64,000 bases of DNA from Stieleria maiorica (GCF_008035925.1 NZ_CP036264.1:4586402-4650401); one strand, 5' to 3'; positions 9,675 through 17,172 are shown, numbered from the stretch's first letter. Notes: a model not told the origin generated them from the sequence alone. Program-made: numbers and translations.

Positions 9675-10302
9675 AACCACGCCATCCGTTCAAACAGCGT
9701 TGTTGCTGATCGATCTGCAAAACGATTTTGTCGAAGGTGGCGCGTTGGCGGTGCCCGGCGGATCGGAGGTGATCGAAGTGGCAAACCGCTTGATCCCAAA
9801 GTTTGATTGGGTTGTCGCGAGTCAGGATTGGCATCCTGCGGACCACCAGAGTTTCGCCAGCCAACATGCCGATCTGGCCGTCGGAGACCGCTTTCAACTC
9901 GGCGGGCTTCCCCAAATCGCCTGGCCGGACCACTGCGTCGAGGACACCCACGGCGCGGAGTTTGTCGCTTCGTTGAATCAGGATCAAGTTGATCAAGTGG
10001 TTCGCAAAGGAACGAACCCACAGATCGATAGCTACAGCGCTTTTTATGACAACGGGCATCAGCAATCGACCGGCCTTGCGGACGACTTGCGCCGCCGCGG
10101 TGTGGAACAGATTGTTGTGATGGGATTGGCAACCGACTATTGCGTCCGCGCGAGCGTGTTGGACGCACTCACCGAAGGCTTTCGCGTGACCTTAGTGGTC
10201 GATGGCTGTCGCGGTGTCGAAATGGTTCCCGGTGACGTCCAGCGGTCACTCGACGAGATGCAGGCGGCCGGAGCGGAACTGCTGTGCAGTGACGATCTTT
10301 AG
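9664..10302 (+). CDS. pncA: Nicotinamidase
   Basis: A 212-residue PncA of the isochorismatase-like fold; it hydrolyses nicotinamide to nicotinate, the substrate of PncB. The Asp-Lys-Cys catalytic triad is visible: D in '[10 protein letters not shown]', K in 'VVRKGTNP' and C in 'ATDYCVRAS'. The metal site D-x-H-x3-H appears in '[12 protein letters not shown]'. The start is a TTG at 9664, supported by GGGGAG at 9652-9657 six bases upstream; it overlaps the nrtR end by 11 nt, consistent with coupling in one operon. '[14 protein letters not shown]'-like sequence reads '[14 protein letters not shown]'. Length is normal. Confidence 0.94.
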   Translation: MKSETTPSVQTALLLIDLQNDFVEGGALAVPGGSEVIEVANRLIPKFDWVVASQDWHPADHQSFASQHADLAVGDRFQLGGLPQIAWPDHCVEDTHGAEFVASLNQDQVDQVVRKGTNPQIDSYSAFYDNGHQQSTGLADDLRRRGVEQIVVMGLATDYCVRASVLDALTEGFRVTLVVDGCRGVEMVPGDVQRSLDEMQAAGAELLCSDDL

Positions 10303-10346
10303 CGGTGACTTAGGATACAACCTGTCTGGCGAAGGATACAGCAACC

Positions 10347-10422
10347 GTTGGTGTACAGGCTTTAGCCGCCCATTGTCGCTGCGTCGCAGCGACCGGGAGT
10401 CGCCTAAAGGCTAAACACCAAC
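10347..10422. repeat. Nested inverted repeat between convergent genes
   Basis: Outer arms 10347-10368 and 10401-10422 pair at 18 of 22 positions (cores GGCTTTAGCC and CCTAAAGGCT). Inside lies a perfect 9-bp palindrome, GTCGCTGCG-T-CGCAGCGAC (10375-10393). It fills the gap between the pncA stop (10302) and the tonB stop (10425), so it could act as a bidirectional terminator-like structure or be a small palindromic mobile repeat. Confidence 0.8.
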
Positions 10423-10424
10423 AT

Positions 10425-11171
10425 TTATAAACGAAACCGCACCGGCAAGACTTCTTCGGATGCGACGGGGCGGCCGAATCGTTGGGCCGGGTGCCCTTTC
10501 CATCGGCTGACCGCATCGACGGCGGCTTGATCGAGTGAACGGTGGCCGCTTGATTCGATCACCTCGACATCTGTGACCGTGCCATTCCGATCGACTCGCA
10601 ACCGCAACAACACGGTGCCTTCAAGCCCGTTCTGCGCCGCGCCCGCCGGATACTGTGGCGGCGGGTTGGAAGAAAAATCGACGGGCGTCTCGGGCGAGAG
10701 TCCGACCGACTGCGGGACCGGGATCGCGTCGATCGTCGGTGGCGTGACCTCGCGGACCATTTTGCGTGGAGGACGTGCCGCGACGGTCGCGTCGACGTTC
10801 GGCACGTCGGCGGGCGCCACGGACGGACGTTTCAACGGCGCCAACATGTCCGGGCGACGATCAAATGAGTCCGGTGGTGGCGGAATCGGAGTGGACCCGC
10901 TGGGTTCGAACGACGCGTGATGGGGCGTTTCCTGCGACCTGTCCGGAGGGGGTAAATCGACGACCCTGGGTGGTTCGATCGTCACCGGAAGGATCTGCGG
11001 GGGATCGACCTGGGGTGAGACGCTGGCAACGCTCAATTGAATCGCAACGACACGTTGTTGGCCGGCGGAAGTGAACCGCTGGGTCGCCGCGATCGGCAGC
11101 ACGCACAGCACCGCCGCACCGACCGCGTGAACGAACAGGGAAAACAGCGTGCAGCGAACGGGAAAACTCAT
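10425..11171 (-). CDS. tonB: TonB-family energy transducer
   Basis: A 248-residue TonB: an N-terminal membrane anchor (about residues 8-28, 'LFSLFVHAVGAAVLCVLPIA'), a long Pro-rich periplasmic spacer (about 45-160, many PP pairs) and a C-terminal TonB domain ('PPPQYPAGAAQNGLEGTVLL', 'GTVTDVEVIESSGHRSLDQAAVDAVSRWKGHPAQR'). With ExbB/ExbD it passes proton-motive energy to outer-membrane receptors. The ATG at 11171 is chosen because it overlaps the hemP stop as ATGA; a GTG two codons upstream is possible. The divergent receptor at 11721 is the likely partner. No exbBD genes are in the window. Confidence 0.92.
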   Translation of the reverse strand: MSFPVRCTLFSLFVHAVGAAVLCVLPIAATQRFTSAGQQRVVAIQLSVASVSPQVDPPQILPVTIEPPRVVDLPPPDRSQETPHHASFEPSGSTPIPPPPDSFDRRPDMLAPLKRPSVAPADVPNVDATVAARPPRKMVREVTPPTIDAIPVPQSVGLSPETPVDFSSNPPPQYPAGAAQNGLEGTVLLRLRVDRNGTVTDVEVIESSGHRSLDQAAVDAVSRWKGHPAQRFGRPVASEEVLPVRFRL

Positions 11172-11374
11172 TTGCACAAGTATATCTTTCCCGAGGAAGT
11201 TCGTCGAAGGCGGTACATCATTTCGCCGTGTTCGATCCAGATTTCGTTGCGGCCGCGAAAAAGGTCTTCCGAGGGGATAATCAATGGCGCAGTGTCTGCT
11301 GCCGGAATGGGCGATTTGGGGGCCGGCCGGTCGACCGCGGATTTGTCATTGGATGGCTGCATTCGAAAACTCAT
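11168..11374 (-). CDS. hemP: Hemin uptake protein HemP/HmuP
   Basis: A small protein (68 residues from the ATG at 11374, or 64 from the ATG at 11362). Its last 30 residues carry the HemP family pattern: 'IPSEDLFRGRNEIWIEHG' followed by 'YRLRRTSSGKIYLCK', matching the usual L-x-G-x-R-E-x-x-I-x-H-x-x-x-x-Y-x-L-R-x-T-x-x-G-K-L-x-L-x-K. HemP proteins sit in heme-uptake operons and are reported to support expression of the receptor. It is translationally coupled to tonB and diverges from a TonB-dependent receptor, which points to heme as cargo. No clear ribosome site precedes either ATG. The ORF extends upstream to 11575 but that part is not family-like. Confidence 0.88.
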   Translation of the reverse strand: MSFRMQPSNDKSAVDRPAPKSPIPAADTAPLIIPSEDLFRGRNEIWIEHGEMMYRLRRTSSGKIYLCK

Positions 11375-11385
11375 AAGCAGCGGAC

Positions 11386-11406
11386 GTGCCAAACACCATT
11401 TGGCAC
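11386..11406. promoter_or_regulatory. Palindrome upstream of hemP
   Basis: GTGCCAAA, 5 bp, TTTGGCAC: a perfect 8-bp inverted repeat 12 bp before the hemP ATG, in the region shared with the divergent receptor gene. It is a candidate operator. It does not look like a classical Fur box. Its leftward strand also reads TGGCACGTCCGCTGCT, a -24/-12-like string, but the predicted start point (near 11365) would fall inside hemP as annotated, so that reading is doubtful. Confidence 0.5.
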
Positions 11407-11720
11407 TCCTTCCCCATCGCCTGCGTTCGCGATCGCCCCGGATTGCTCCTGTTTTTTCATCGCCGCGCGTGTGCCACCGAGACTTGAGACGGCGGCCGAT
11501 GGTGGATTTCCCACCGATTCGGGCGGCGTTTCCGCCGCGCTCCGTTGCTTTATCGTGCCCCAGTCGTCCTGTCACGTTGACTTTGCGGGTACGGATCGCG
11601 TTGTTGAAAGCGGTTGAACCAGATGTGCCGAAGTCAACTAATGGAACAATTTGGATGGAAACGCCGACCTAGCTTTGTTGCGACGGGCGCGATTCCGTTC
11701 TCAGATGGACGAAACACACC

Positions 11721-14021
11721 GTGAAACACAATCGAATCGCCGCCCTGGCTCTCCTTCCTGCACTCGGGCTCGGTCTTTGGCAGACTCCCTCGTCGGCCCA
11801 AGATCCTACCTTGCCGGAGATCGAAGTCCGCCCGCCAGCGACCGAGCAGGCACCGGACGTTGACACCGCGCCGATCGAGCCTGCAATGACCGCGCCGGCT
11901 GCGCCAATGCCCGGCGGCTCCACCCCGCAACCCAATCCTTCGCTGCAAAACGATTCTTTTCCGTTGCTCAGCGACCAGAGCTTCGGTGGCACGATGAGCA
12001 ACCCGACGGGACTGAACAGCGTGTTGCGCACCGAGAGCGATCTGTTCGAGACACCTCGTCTGGGCACCATCATCGATCGCGACGCACTGGACCGAAAACA
12101 CGCCTCGACGGTCTATCGCGCCCTTCAAGACGAAGTCGGCGTGATGTTGCAGCAGACCGGCAACGGCCAACTCTCGCCGTACATCCGCGGTTTAACCGGT
12201 CAACAGATCCTGGTGCTGGTCGACGGCATTCGCATGAACACCAGCATCTTGCGCCCCGGGCCGAACCAATACGCGGCAACAATTGATCCCGGTTCGATCG
12301 AGCGAATCGAAGTGATTCGCGGCGCGGAGTCGGCACTTTGGGGCAGCGATGCAATCGGAGGCGTCATCAACTTCGTCACCCGCAGCGCCGATCCGTTGCG
12401 GGGCGACTATGCCAGTCCGACTTTCAGCCAGTTCTACAGTACCGCCGAAGCGTCTTCGTACACGCGCACCGGTTTCAGCTCCTGGTACGGTGCGACTGGA
12501 ATCACCGGAGGCGTCTCGTATCTGGACGTCGGCACGCTCGACCGCGGCGGCGACTTCGGTCGCCAACCGGGCACGGACTACCAACAATACGCGGGCGATC
12601 TGAAACTGCAACGCATGCTGACGGAGAATCATCTCTTGACCGTCGCGATGCAGCACTTCGAGCAAGAAGATCTCAAACGTAGCGACCGGTTCTTGCCGTT
12701 TGTGCTCGGCCCGGCCAGCGACGGCAGCGTGCCGACACAGCGTCCGACCTTCTTCGATCCCCAGCAGCGGGACCTGCTCTACGGCCGACTGGAAGGTCTG
12801 TTGCCGGAGGATGCCCTGATCGGTGATTTCTACTCGGTCACACTTTCGGGCATGCGAACCAAGGAGGCCTCGGTCGTCGACCGCTATTCCGGTAACGATC
12901 CGGCCGCCGTGGTCACACGACGTGAAATCGGCGAATTTGACGACTGGGGCTGGGGAACGACGCTGTCGTTCGTTAAGGACATGAACGACTACGGCAAACT
13001 GACCTACGGCACCGACTACTACAGCGAGTCGATTGACGCGGAACGTGTCCAGATCAACAACCCGGACACGCCCGGCGCGACGCCGATGGTCACCGACCCG
13101 CAGTATCCCGACGATTCCGAAGCGGACCGCGTGGGCGTCTATGCCTCGTGGCACGTGCCGCTGACCGCGCGGCTGGATGCGACCACCTCGATTCGTTACG
13201 AAAACATCAACGTGTCGGCCACACCCAACTTCGACACGATCGGACCGACCTATTTTGAACGCTCGTACCAAGATTGGATCGCCAGCGCAGGCCTGGCGTA
13301 CAAACTGACCGACGACGTCCGCTTAGTCGGCGGCTATTACGAAGGTTTCCGAGCACCGACCATCGACGATCTGACCGCCAACAAGACGTTCTTGCAAAAC
13401 AACCAATCGACTCCCTTGGTCGGCAACCTGGACGTCGAACCCGAGCATAGCAAGACGTATGAAGTCGGATTGAAATTCAATTACGATCGATTGCGATTGC
13501 AGGTGACCGAGTTCTGGACGGACTTCGATAGCTTTATCAACCGCGAAACGATCGGCGGCGCGAGATTTCTGACCAATCAAGAAGCCTACATCAATGGAAC
13601 CGAATTGGCCGGCGAATACGTCTTCAATCGCAACGTCGCGCTGTACGGGAATTTCTATTACACGTACGGGACGGTCACGACGGCGGATGATCCGATTTCG
13701 CGAATCCCGCCGACCCAGGGCATTTTGGGACTGCGATTGTCCGAGCCCTGCCGGCGATCGTATTTCGATGTCTACACTTGGATGGTCGATCGGGCGGACC
13801 GCTACAGCGAATCGAACTTGGGCGACGTGCGGTTCATCGCCGGTGGGACGCCCGGATACGCGACATTGAACGTCCGGATGGGACAATCCTTTGGATCCGA
13901 GAACCAGCATCAGCTGTCCTTGGCGTTGGAGAACATCACCGACAAGTACTACCGTGTCCTCGGCAGCGGTGTCGACGGTCCTGGATTCAACGCGGTCTTC
14001 GGGTATCAGTACTCGCTGTAG
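11721..14021 (+). CDS. TonB-dependent outer-membrane receptor (heme/siderophore type)
   Basis: A 766-residue receptor. GTG start at 11721; signal peptide 'IAALALLPALGLGLWQTPSSA'; a TonB-box-like 'LPEIEVRP' shortly after; a Pro-rich linker; a plug domain at about 110-235 ('STVYRALQDEVGVMLQQTGNGQ', 'YIRGLTGQQILVLVDGIRMN', 'IERIEVIRGAESALWGSDAIGGVINFVT'); then a 22-strand barrel ending 'GYQYSL', with the terminal hydrophobic residue near the end that BamA recognises. Plug motifs match the heme/hemoglobin receptor subfamily. Neighbouring hemP and tonB support heme transport, but the FRAP/NPNL heme motif was not seen, so the ligand is inferred. Its 3' end overlaps the convergent sigma-factor gene by 16 bp. 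Confidence 0.9.
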   Translation: MKHNRIAALALLPALGLGLWQTPSSAQDPTLPEIEVRPPATEQAPDVDTAPIEPAMTAPAAPMPGGSTPQPNPSLQNDSFPLLSDQSFGGTMSNPTGLNSVLRTESDLFETPRLGTIIDRDALDRKHASTVYRALQDEVGVMLQQTGNGQLSPYIRGLTGQQILVLVDGIRMNTSILRPGPNQYAATIDPGSIERIEVIRGAESALWGSDAIGGVINFVTRSADPLRGDYASPTFSQFYSTAEASSYTRTGFSSWYGATGITGGVSYLDVGTLDRGGDFGRQPGTDYQQYAGDLKLQRMLTENHLLTVAMQHFEQEDLKRSDRFLPFVLGPASDGSVPTQRPTFFDPQQRDLLYGRLEGLLPEDALIGDFYSVTLSGMRTKEASVVDRYSGNDPAAVVTRREIGEFDDWGWGTTLSFVKDMNDYGKLTYGTDYYSESIDAERVQINNPDTPGATPMVTDPQYPDDSEADRVGVYASWHVPLTARLDATTSIRYENINVSATPNFDTIGPTYFERSYQDWIASAGLAYKLTDDVRLVGGYYEGFRAPTIDDLTANKTFLQNNQSTPLVGNLDVEPEHSKTYEVGLKFNYDRLRLQVTEFWTDFDSFINRETIGGARFLTNQEAYINGTELAGEYVFNRNVALYGNFYYTYGTVTTADDPISRIPPTQGILGLRLSEPCRRSYFDVYTWMVDRADRYSESNLGDVRFIAGGTPGYATLNVRMGQSFGSENQHQLSLALENITDKYYRVLGSGVDGPGFNAVFGYQYSL

Positions 14022-15259
14022 CCACGGAGCTCTTGCAGCTTGTCCGACAGGAAACGCCTTTCGGACGCCTGCTCGGTCAAGGTCAGGGCGCGCTGAAACG
14101 CCTCAATCGCACCGGCGGTATTCCCGCTTCGGCGAAGCAGCTCGCCACGTGCCGAATGGGCCAAGGCGTAATGGCCTAGTTCGCCGCGATCCAGGATGGT
14201 TTCGATGAGTTGTAAACCGAATTCGGGACCATCGCACATCGCGACCGCAACGGCGCGATTGAGTTCGACGACCGGAGACGGCTGGATCCGTAGCAGCACA
14301 TCATACAGCGAGACGATCTGCTTCCAGTCCGTGTCGCCGGCGGTCGCCGCCCCGGCATGCACGGCCGAGATCGCCGCTTGGATGGTGTAGCCACCAAACC
14401 GGCGCGATGCGAGCGAGCGTTCGATCCACTGTTGGCCTTCGGCGATCAAGTGATGGTCCCAGCGGCTGCGGTCTTGATCTTCCAAGAGCACAATGTTCCC
14501 ACGCGGATCCTGTCGTGCCTCGCGACGTGATTCGTGCAACAACATCAGCGCCAACAATCCCATCACTTCGGCATCCGCCAACAACTCCAGCACCAGCCGA
14601 CAAAGCCGAATCGCTTCGCCGGACAGGTCGCTGCGCGTGACCGATTCACCACTGGATGCCGAGTAGCCTTCGTTGAAGATCAAATAGATGACCGATAAAA
14701 CGGAATCGAGACGCTCGGGCAGTTCGGAGAGTTCGGGAATGACAAAGGGGATCGCGGCATCGCGAATCTTGGCTTTGCCACGCACGATCCGTTGAGCCAT
14801 CGTGGCGGGAGTGGTCAAGAACGCCCGTGCGATCTCGTCGGTCGTCAACCCACACACTTCGCGTAGCGTCAACGGGACCTGCACCTTCACGTCGATCGCC
14901 GGGTGACAGCAGGTGAAAATCAACCGCAGCCGGTCGTCTTCGATGGCGGTTGCGGCCCGCGAGGCGTTGGTACCGGCGACCCGCGACATCCGCTCGACCA
15001 CATCCCCACTGATCTCCGCCAGCTTTGTGTTTCGCCGGATCGAATCGACCGCCTTGAAACGACCGGTCGTGACCAGCCAGGCGATCGGGTTCTCCGGAAC
15101 CCCGTCGCCGGGCCACTGATCCGCCGCCGCCGCAAACGCCTCCTGCATCGCGTCCTCCGCCAAATCCAGGTCCCGAAGGACACGCGCCAATGTGGCAAAG
15201 ACCCGACGTGAATCGTTCCGAAAGAGCGTTTCGATCTGTTGCTGAATTGAATCGTTCAT
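14006..15259 (-). CDS. ECF42-type RNA polymerase sigma factor
   Basis: A 417-residue sigma factor. Region sigma-2 is at about 10-75 ('RDLDLAEDAMQEAFAAAADQWP', 'NPIAWLVTTGRFKAVDSIRR'), sigma-4 at about 105-165 ('VPLTLREVCGLTTDEIARAFLTTPATMAQRIVRGKAKI'). The long C-terminal half ('LIFNEGYSAS', 'LALMLLHESRREAR', 'RWDHHLIAEGQQWIERSL', then TPR-like helices ending 'GELLRRSGNTAGAIEAFQRAL') is diagnostic of group ECF42. These normally accompany a small DGPF/YCII-domain protein rather than an anti-sigma factor. No such gene is adjacent: the upstream kilobase is repeats and a gene relic. Its stop overlaps the receptor's stop region by 16 bp on the opposite strand. Confidence 0.93.
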   Translation of the reverse strand: MNDSIQQQIETLFRNDSRRVFATLARVLRDLDLAEDAMQEAFAAAADQWPGDGVPENPIAWLVTTGRFKAVDSIRRNTKLAEISGDVVERMSRVAGTNASRAATAIEDDRLRLIFTCCHPAIDVKVQVPLTLREVCGLTTDEIARAFLTTPATMAQRIVRGKAKIRDAAIPFVIPELSELPERLDSVLSVIYLIFNEGYSASSGESVTRSDLSGEAIRLCRLVLELLADAEVMGLLALMLLHESRREARQDPRGNIVLLEDQDRSRWDHHLIAEGQQWIERSLASRRFGGYTIQAAISAVHAGAATAGDTDWKQIVSLYDVLLRIQPSPVVELNRAVAVAMCDGPEFGLQLIETILDRGELGHYALAHSARGELLRRSGNTAGAIEAFQRALTLTEQASERRFLSDKLQELRGYSEY

Positions 15260-15282
15260 AAATCAGGTGTCAATCGGACCGC

Positions 15283-15396
15283 ATGGGGACAGATTGATGG
15301 GGGCAGATTGATGGGGGCAAAACGATGGGGGCAGAACGATGGGGGCAGAACGATGGAAGGCAGAATGATGGGAGGCAGAATGATCGGGCGAGAATG
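15283..15396. repeat. Degenerate ATGGGGGCAGAATG tandem array (8 units)
   Basis: About eight head-to-tail units of 14-15 bp beginning at 15283 (ATGGGGACAGATTG, ATGGGGGCAGATTG, ATGGGGGCAAAACG, ATGGGGGCAGAACG twice, ATGGAAGGCAGAATG, ATGGGAGGCAGAATG, ATCGGGCGAGAATG). Every unit keeps ATNGG...CNNNAYTG-like ends while the middle drifts. It starts 24 bp upstream of the ECF42 start codon, so it could overlap that gene's promoter. Confidence 0.85.
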
Positions 15397-15497
15397 CGGG
15401 CAGGGGAGGTGATTAGAGAAGGTCGATGGATGGGTGATGAGGTCGGGGAGAAATCAGAGGGACTGCGACGGGGCAATGCAGCATCGACAGGCGGAAA

Positions 15498-15564
15498 CCC
15501 CATCATTCTGCCTTCATTCGGCCCCATCATCTTGCTCTAATCGTTTTGCCCTCATCGTTTTGCC
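15498..15564. repeat. Reversed copy of the 14-15-bp array
   Basis: Four to five units in the opposite orientation (CCCCATCATTCTGCC, then units ending CATCTTGC, ATCGTTTTGCC, ATCGTTTTGCC). With 15283-15396 it forms an inverted pair around about 100 bp of unrelated sequence. A very similar block recurs at 16140-16205. Confidence 0.8.
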
Positions 15565-15599
15565 ACTTTCCCGCCGTCTCCTATGCCCGTACGACTGCC

Positions 15600-15919
15600 A
15601 CGGTTCGAATTCGCCGCCACGAGGGTGTCGGCAAAGGTGGAGTCGGGGCCGACATTCAGTTGGATGCTTTGAGTGAACGATCCATCGGCAGCGCCCAAAA
15701 GCACGCTGACGGTTCCGTCGCCGCTGTTGGCCGATGCCAAATCACGGATGCCATCGCCATTGAAGTCGCCTTTGACGATCGAGTGTGGTTGGCGACCATT
15801 GCCCTCGTTCCCGGTTCCTTCAAAACCACCGGTTCCATGCGGTTCCCGGAATGAATGCGAAGAAAGTAGTCGCCCGATTTTGGGGCAACAAAGATGCTTT
15901 GGAAAAAATCCGTCGACAT
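15600..15919 (-). pseudogene. Relic of an FG-GAP/VCBS-repeat secreted protein
   Basis: Two frames on the minus strand each hold part of one protein. From 15919 one frame reads 'MSTDFFQSIFVAPKSGDYFLRIHSGN', then from about 15800 a second frame reads 'HSIVKGDFNGDGIRDLASAN', followed by 'GDGTVSVLLGAADGSF'. The second part is a clear FG-GAP repeat (GDFNGDG-x-x-D-L calcium-loop pattern). Such repeats build beta-propellers in large secreted planctomycete proteins. At just over 100 residues with a frameshift, no signal peptide and no stop context, it is a decayed fragment. Degenerate arrays lie on both sides, suggesting a rearrangement or deletion. Confidence 0.7.
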
Positions 15920-16139
15920 AACCGTGCCTCGGGATGGTGGTCGCGGTGCCCCTAGACGATAGCCGGTCACGCGCTGGCTTCAAGCGTTGAAGCGGCTCCA
16001 GGATCAGAATCTGGGCAAGACGACGGGCGGTAGGGCGGTTGGGCAAAAGGATCGGTAGAGGGAAGCGGAAGCTGGAGCGGATTTGCGGCGAAATGACCGG
16101 ACGACGGTTGTGGAGGCTGCGCCGGGCAGAACATGCAAC

Positions 16140-16205
16140 CATCATTCTGCCCCGTATCATTATGCCTTCATTTCGGCCCCATCATCTTGCCCCCATTGTT
16201 CTGTT
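16140..16205. repeat. Second reversed 14-15-bp array
   Basis: Starts CATCATTCTGCCCCG and continues with units ending ATTATGCC, TTTCGGCC, CATCATCTTGCC and CCATTGTTCTG. Order and spelling parallel the block at 15498-15564, so one probably copied from the other or both from a common element. Confidence 0.75.
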
Positions 16206-16294
16206 AATCCTCCGCCGCCGCGCAGGCGGCAGCGTATCGAACAGATTGGTTGCTCGTGTGCCAATCTGTCGTGTCAGCGAAACGTCAAATTGTC

Positions 16295-16501
16295 TCAAGC
16301 GACCTGCCGCTGTCGCGACTTCGACCGCCCGGGATCGTGCGTGGAAGCTGCGCGGGCGTGGAGTTCACCGCGTCGAATGGCGACGTCATACGGGGCTTCA
16401 ATCCCGACGGATACGCGATTTCCCTTGATCGCGGTGATGGTCAACACGATTTCGTCGCCGATCTGAATCCGCTCGTTCTCTTTCCGTGATAACACCAGCA
16501 T
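16295..16501 (-). CDS. csrA: Carbon storage regulator CsrA (RsmA)
   Basis: A 68-residue CsrA, an RNA-binding dimer that binds GGA motifs in 5' leaders and changes translation or stability. The N-terminus is canonical (MLVLSRKENERIQIGDEIVLTI), followed by 'NRVSVGIEAPYDVAIRRGEL', including the conserved G-I-x-A-P and the V-x-R-x-E-L region that completes the RNA-binding face. The C-terminal tail (about 18 residues, basic) is longer than in E. coli. Two adjacent ATGs exist; the second (16501) lies 7 nt from GAGAGG and gives the family start. A strong -24/-12 promoter lies about 75 bp upstream (16576-16591). Confidence 0.95.
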   Translation of the reverse strand: MLVLSRKENERIQIGDEIVLTITAIKGNRVSVGIEAPYDVAIRRGELHARAASTHDPGRSKSRQRQVA

Positions 16502-16575
16502 CATTCGTCCTCTCGATGGGGTTGACGTTTAGAAGGCCAACAGCGATTCAGCTGTCGCGAGTTGATTTCCTCACA

Positions 16576-16591
16576 GGCAAAGTTTGTGCCA
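16576..16591 (-). promoter_or_regulatory. Sigma-54 promoter for csrA
   Basis: Minus strand TGGCACAAACTTTGCC: GG (-24) and GC (-12) are separated by exactly 10 nt, the TGGCAC and TTGC blocks are complete, and a T precedes the first block. The predicted start is near 16565, giving a leader of about 63 nt before csrA. Fits the sigma-54 consensus TGGCACG-N4-TTGCW except for the positions after TGGCAC and after TTGC. Confidence 0.75.
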
Positions 16592-16625
16592 ATCCCGCCG
16601 CGACGCGACATTGCTGCGGCGGGAT
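16592..16625. other. Hairpin between small membrane gene and csrA
   Basis: ATCCCGCCGC (16592-16601) and GCGGCGGGAT (16616-16625) pair perfectly over 10 bp with a 14-nt loop. It abuts the upstream edge of the csrA -24 box and lies downstream of the gene ending at 16759. It may end that transcript (no T-tract) or take part in csrA control. Confidence 0.6.
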
Positions 16626-16758
16626 CGTAAAACGGGATTTGATATCAATCGAAGATGCGATCTAGAACTCGGCATTGGGCCAGTTGAACAATTCTTGCCG
16701 CCACTGGTTCCAGGCCGGCAATTGGAAGTTGAAGTCGGTCATTTGCTTGCGTCCGCGA

Positions 16759-17172
16759 TCATCGGGATTGGTCGCGAAAGACGTCATACGTCAGTCCGAG
16801 CAACACAAAACCGGCCAACAAATACGTCCAATCGAACAGCAGGCTTGCGTGTTTCCACGGCCATGCGAGCAGAATGTCGAGCGAGCAGATTGTGATCAGA
16901 CCGCTGGCGACCAACAACGACAAAACAGTGAATGACTTCTCGACGGAAAAGCCTCGGAAGAACCGCACCAGCCTGGACGGCCGCCCGCGGCGCGGTCGCG
17001 GTGCGACAGCAGTTGCCATCTGTCGCTTGGGGGCAACCTGGCGTGGCCGGCTTGGTTTGTCCCACGTGCGGCCGATCGAGTGACGACGGTTCCGGGTGTG
17101 GCGGCGTCGCGAAGGGTCGGGGGATTTAGAGCGATGTTTTGTGTGCTTCGGATGATCCAATATCGCGGACAT
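16759..17172 (-). CDS. Small basic membrane protein, unknown function
   Basis: A 137-residue protein starting at the ATG at 17172, which has GGAGGA nine bases upstream. Residues 1-75 are hydrophilic and very basic (runs such as 'SRRRHTRNRRHS' and 'PRPRRGRPSR'), followed by two hydrophobic helices (about 83-104, 'FTVLSLLVASGLITICSLDILL', and about 112-128, 'LFDWTYLLAGFVLLGL'). This suggests an inner-membrane protein with a positively charged cytoplasmic arm that could touch nucleic acid or acidic lipids. No family is recognised. A near-perfect sigma-54 promoter (17224-17239) lies 52 bp upstream, the same promoter class seen at csrA and groES. Confidence 0.75.
   Translation of the reverse strand: MSAILDHPKHTKHRSKSPDPSRRRHTRNRRHSIGRTWDKPSRPRQVAPKRQMATAVAPRPRRGRPSRLVRFFRGFSVEKSFTVLSLLVASGLITICSLDILLAWPWKHASLLFDWTYLLAGFVLLGLTYDVFRDQSR

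Larger units (their letters stand above)
15260..16294. other. Repeat-rich intergenic region with gene relic
   Basis: No intact gene is supported over this kilobase. It holds three degenerate 14-15-bp arrays (15283-15396; reversed copies at 15498-15564 and 16140-16205) and, between the reversed arrays, a frameshifted FG-GAP gene fragment. The remaining sequence shows no domain and no clear promoter. It separates the ECF42 gene from csrA. Confidence 0.6.
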
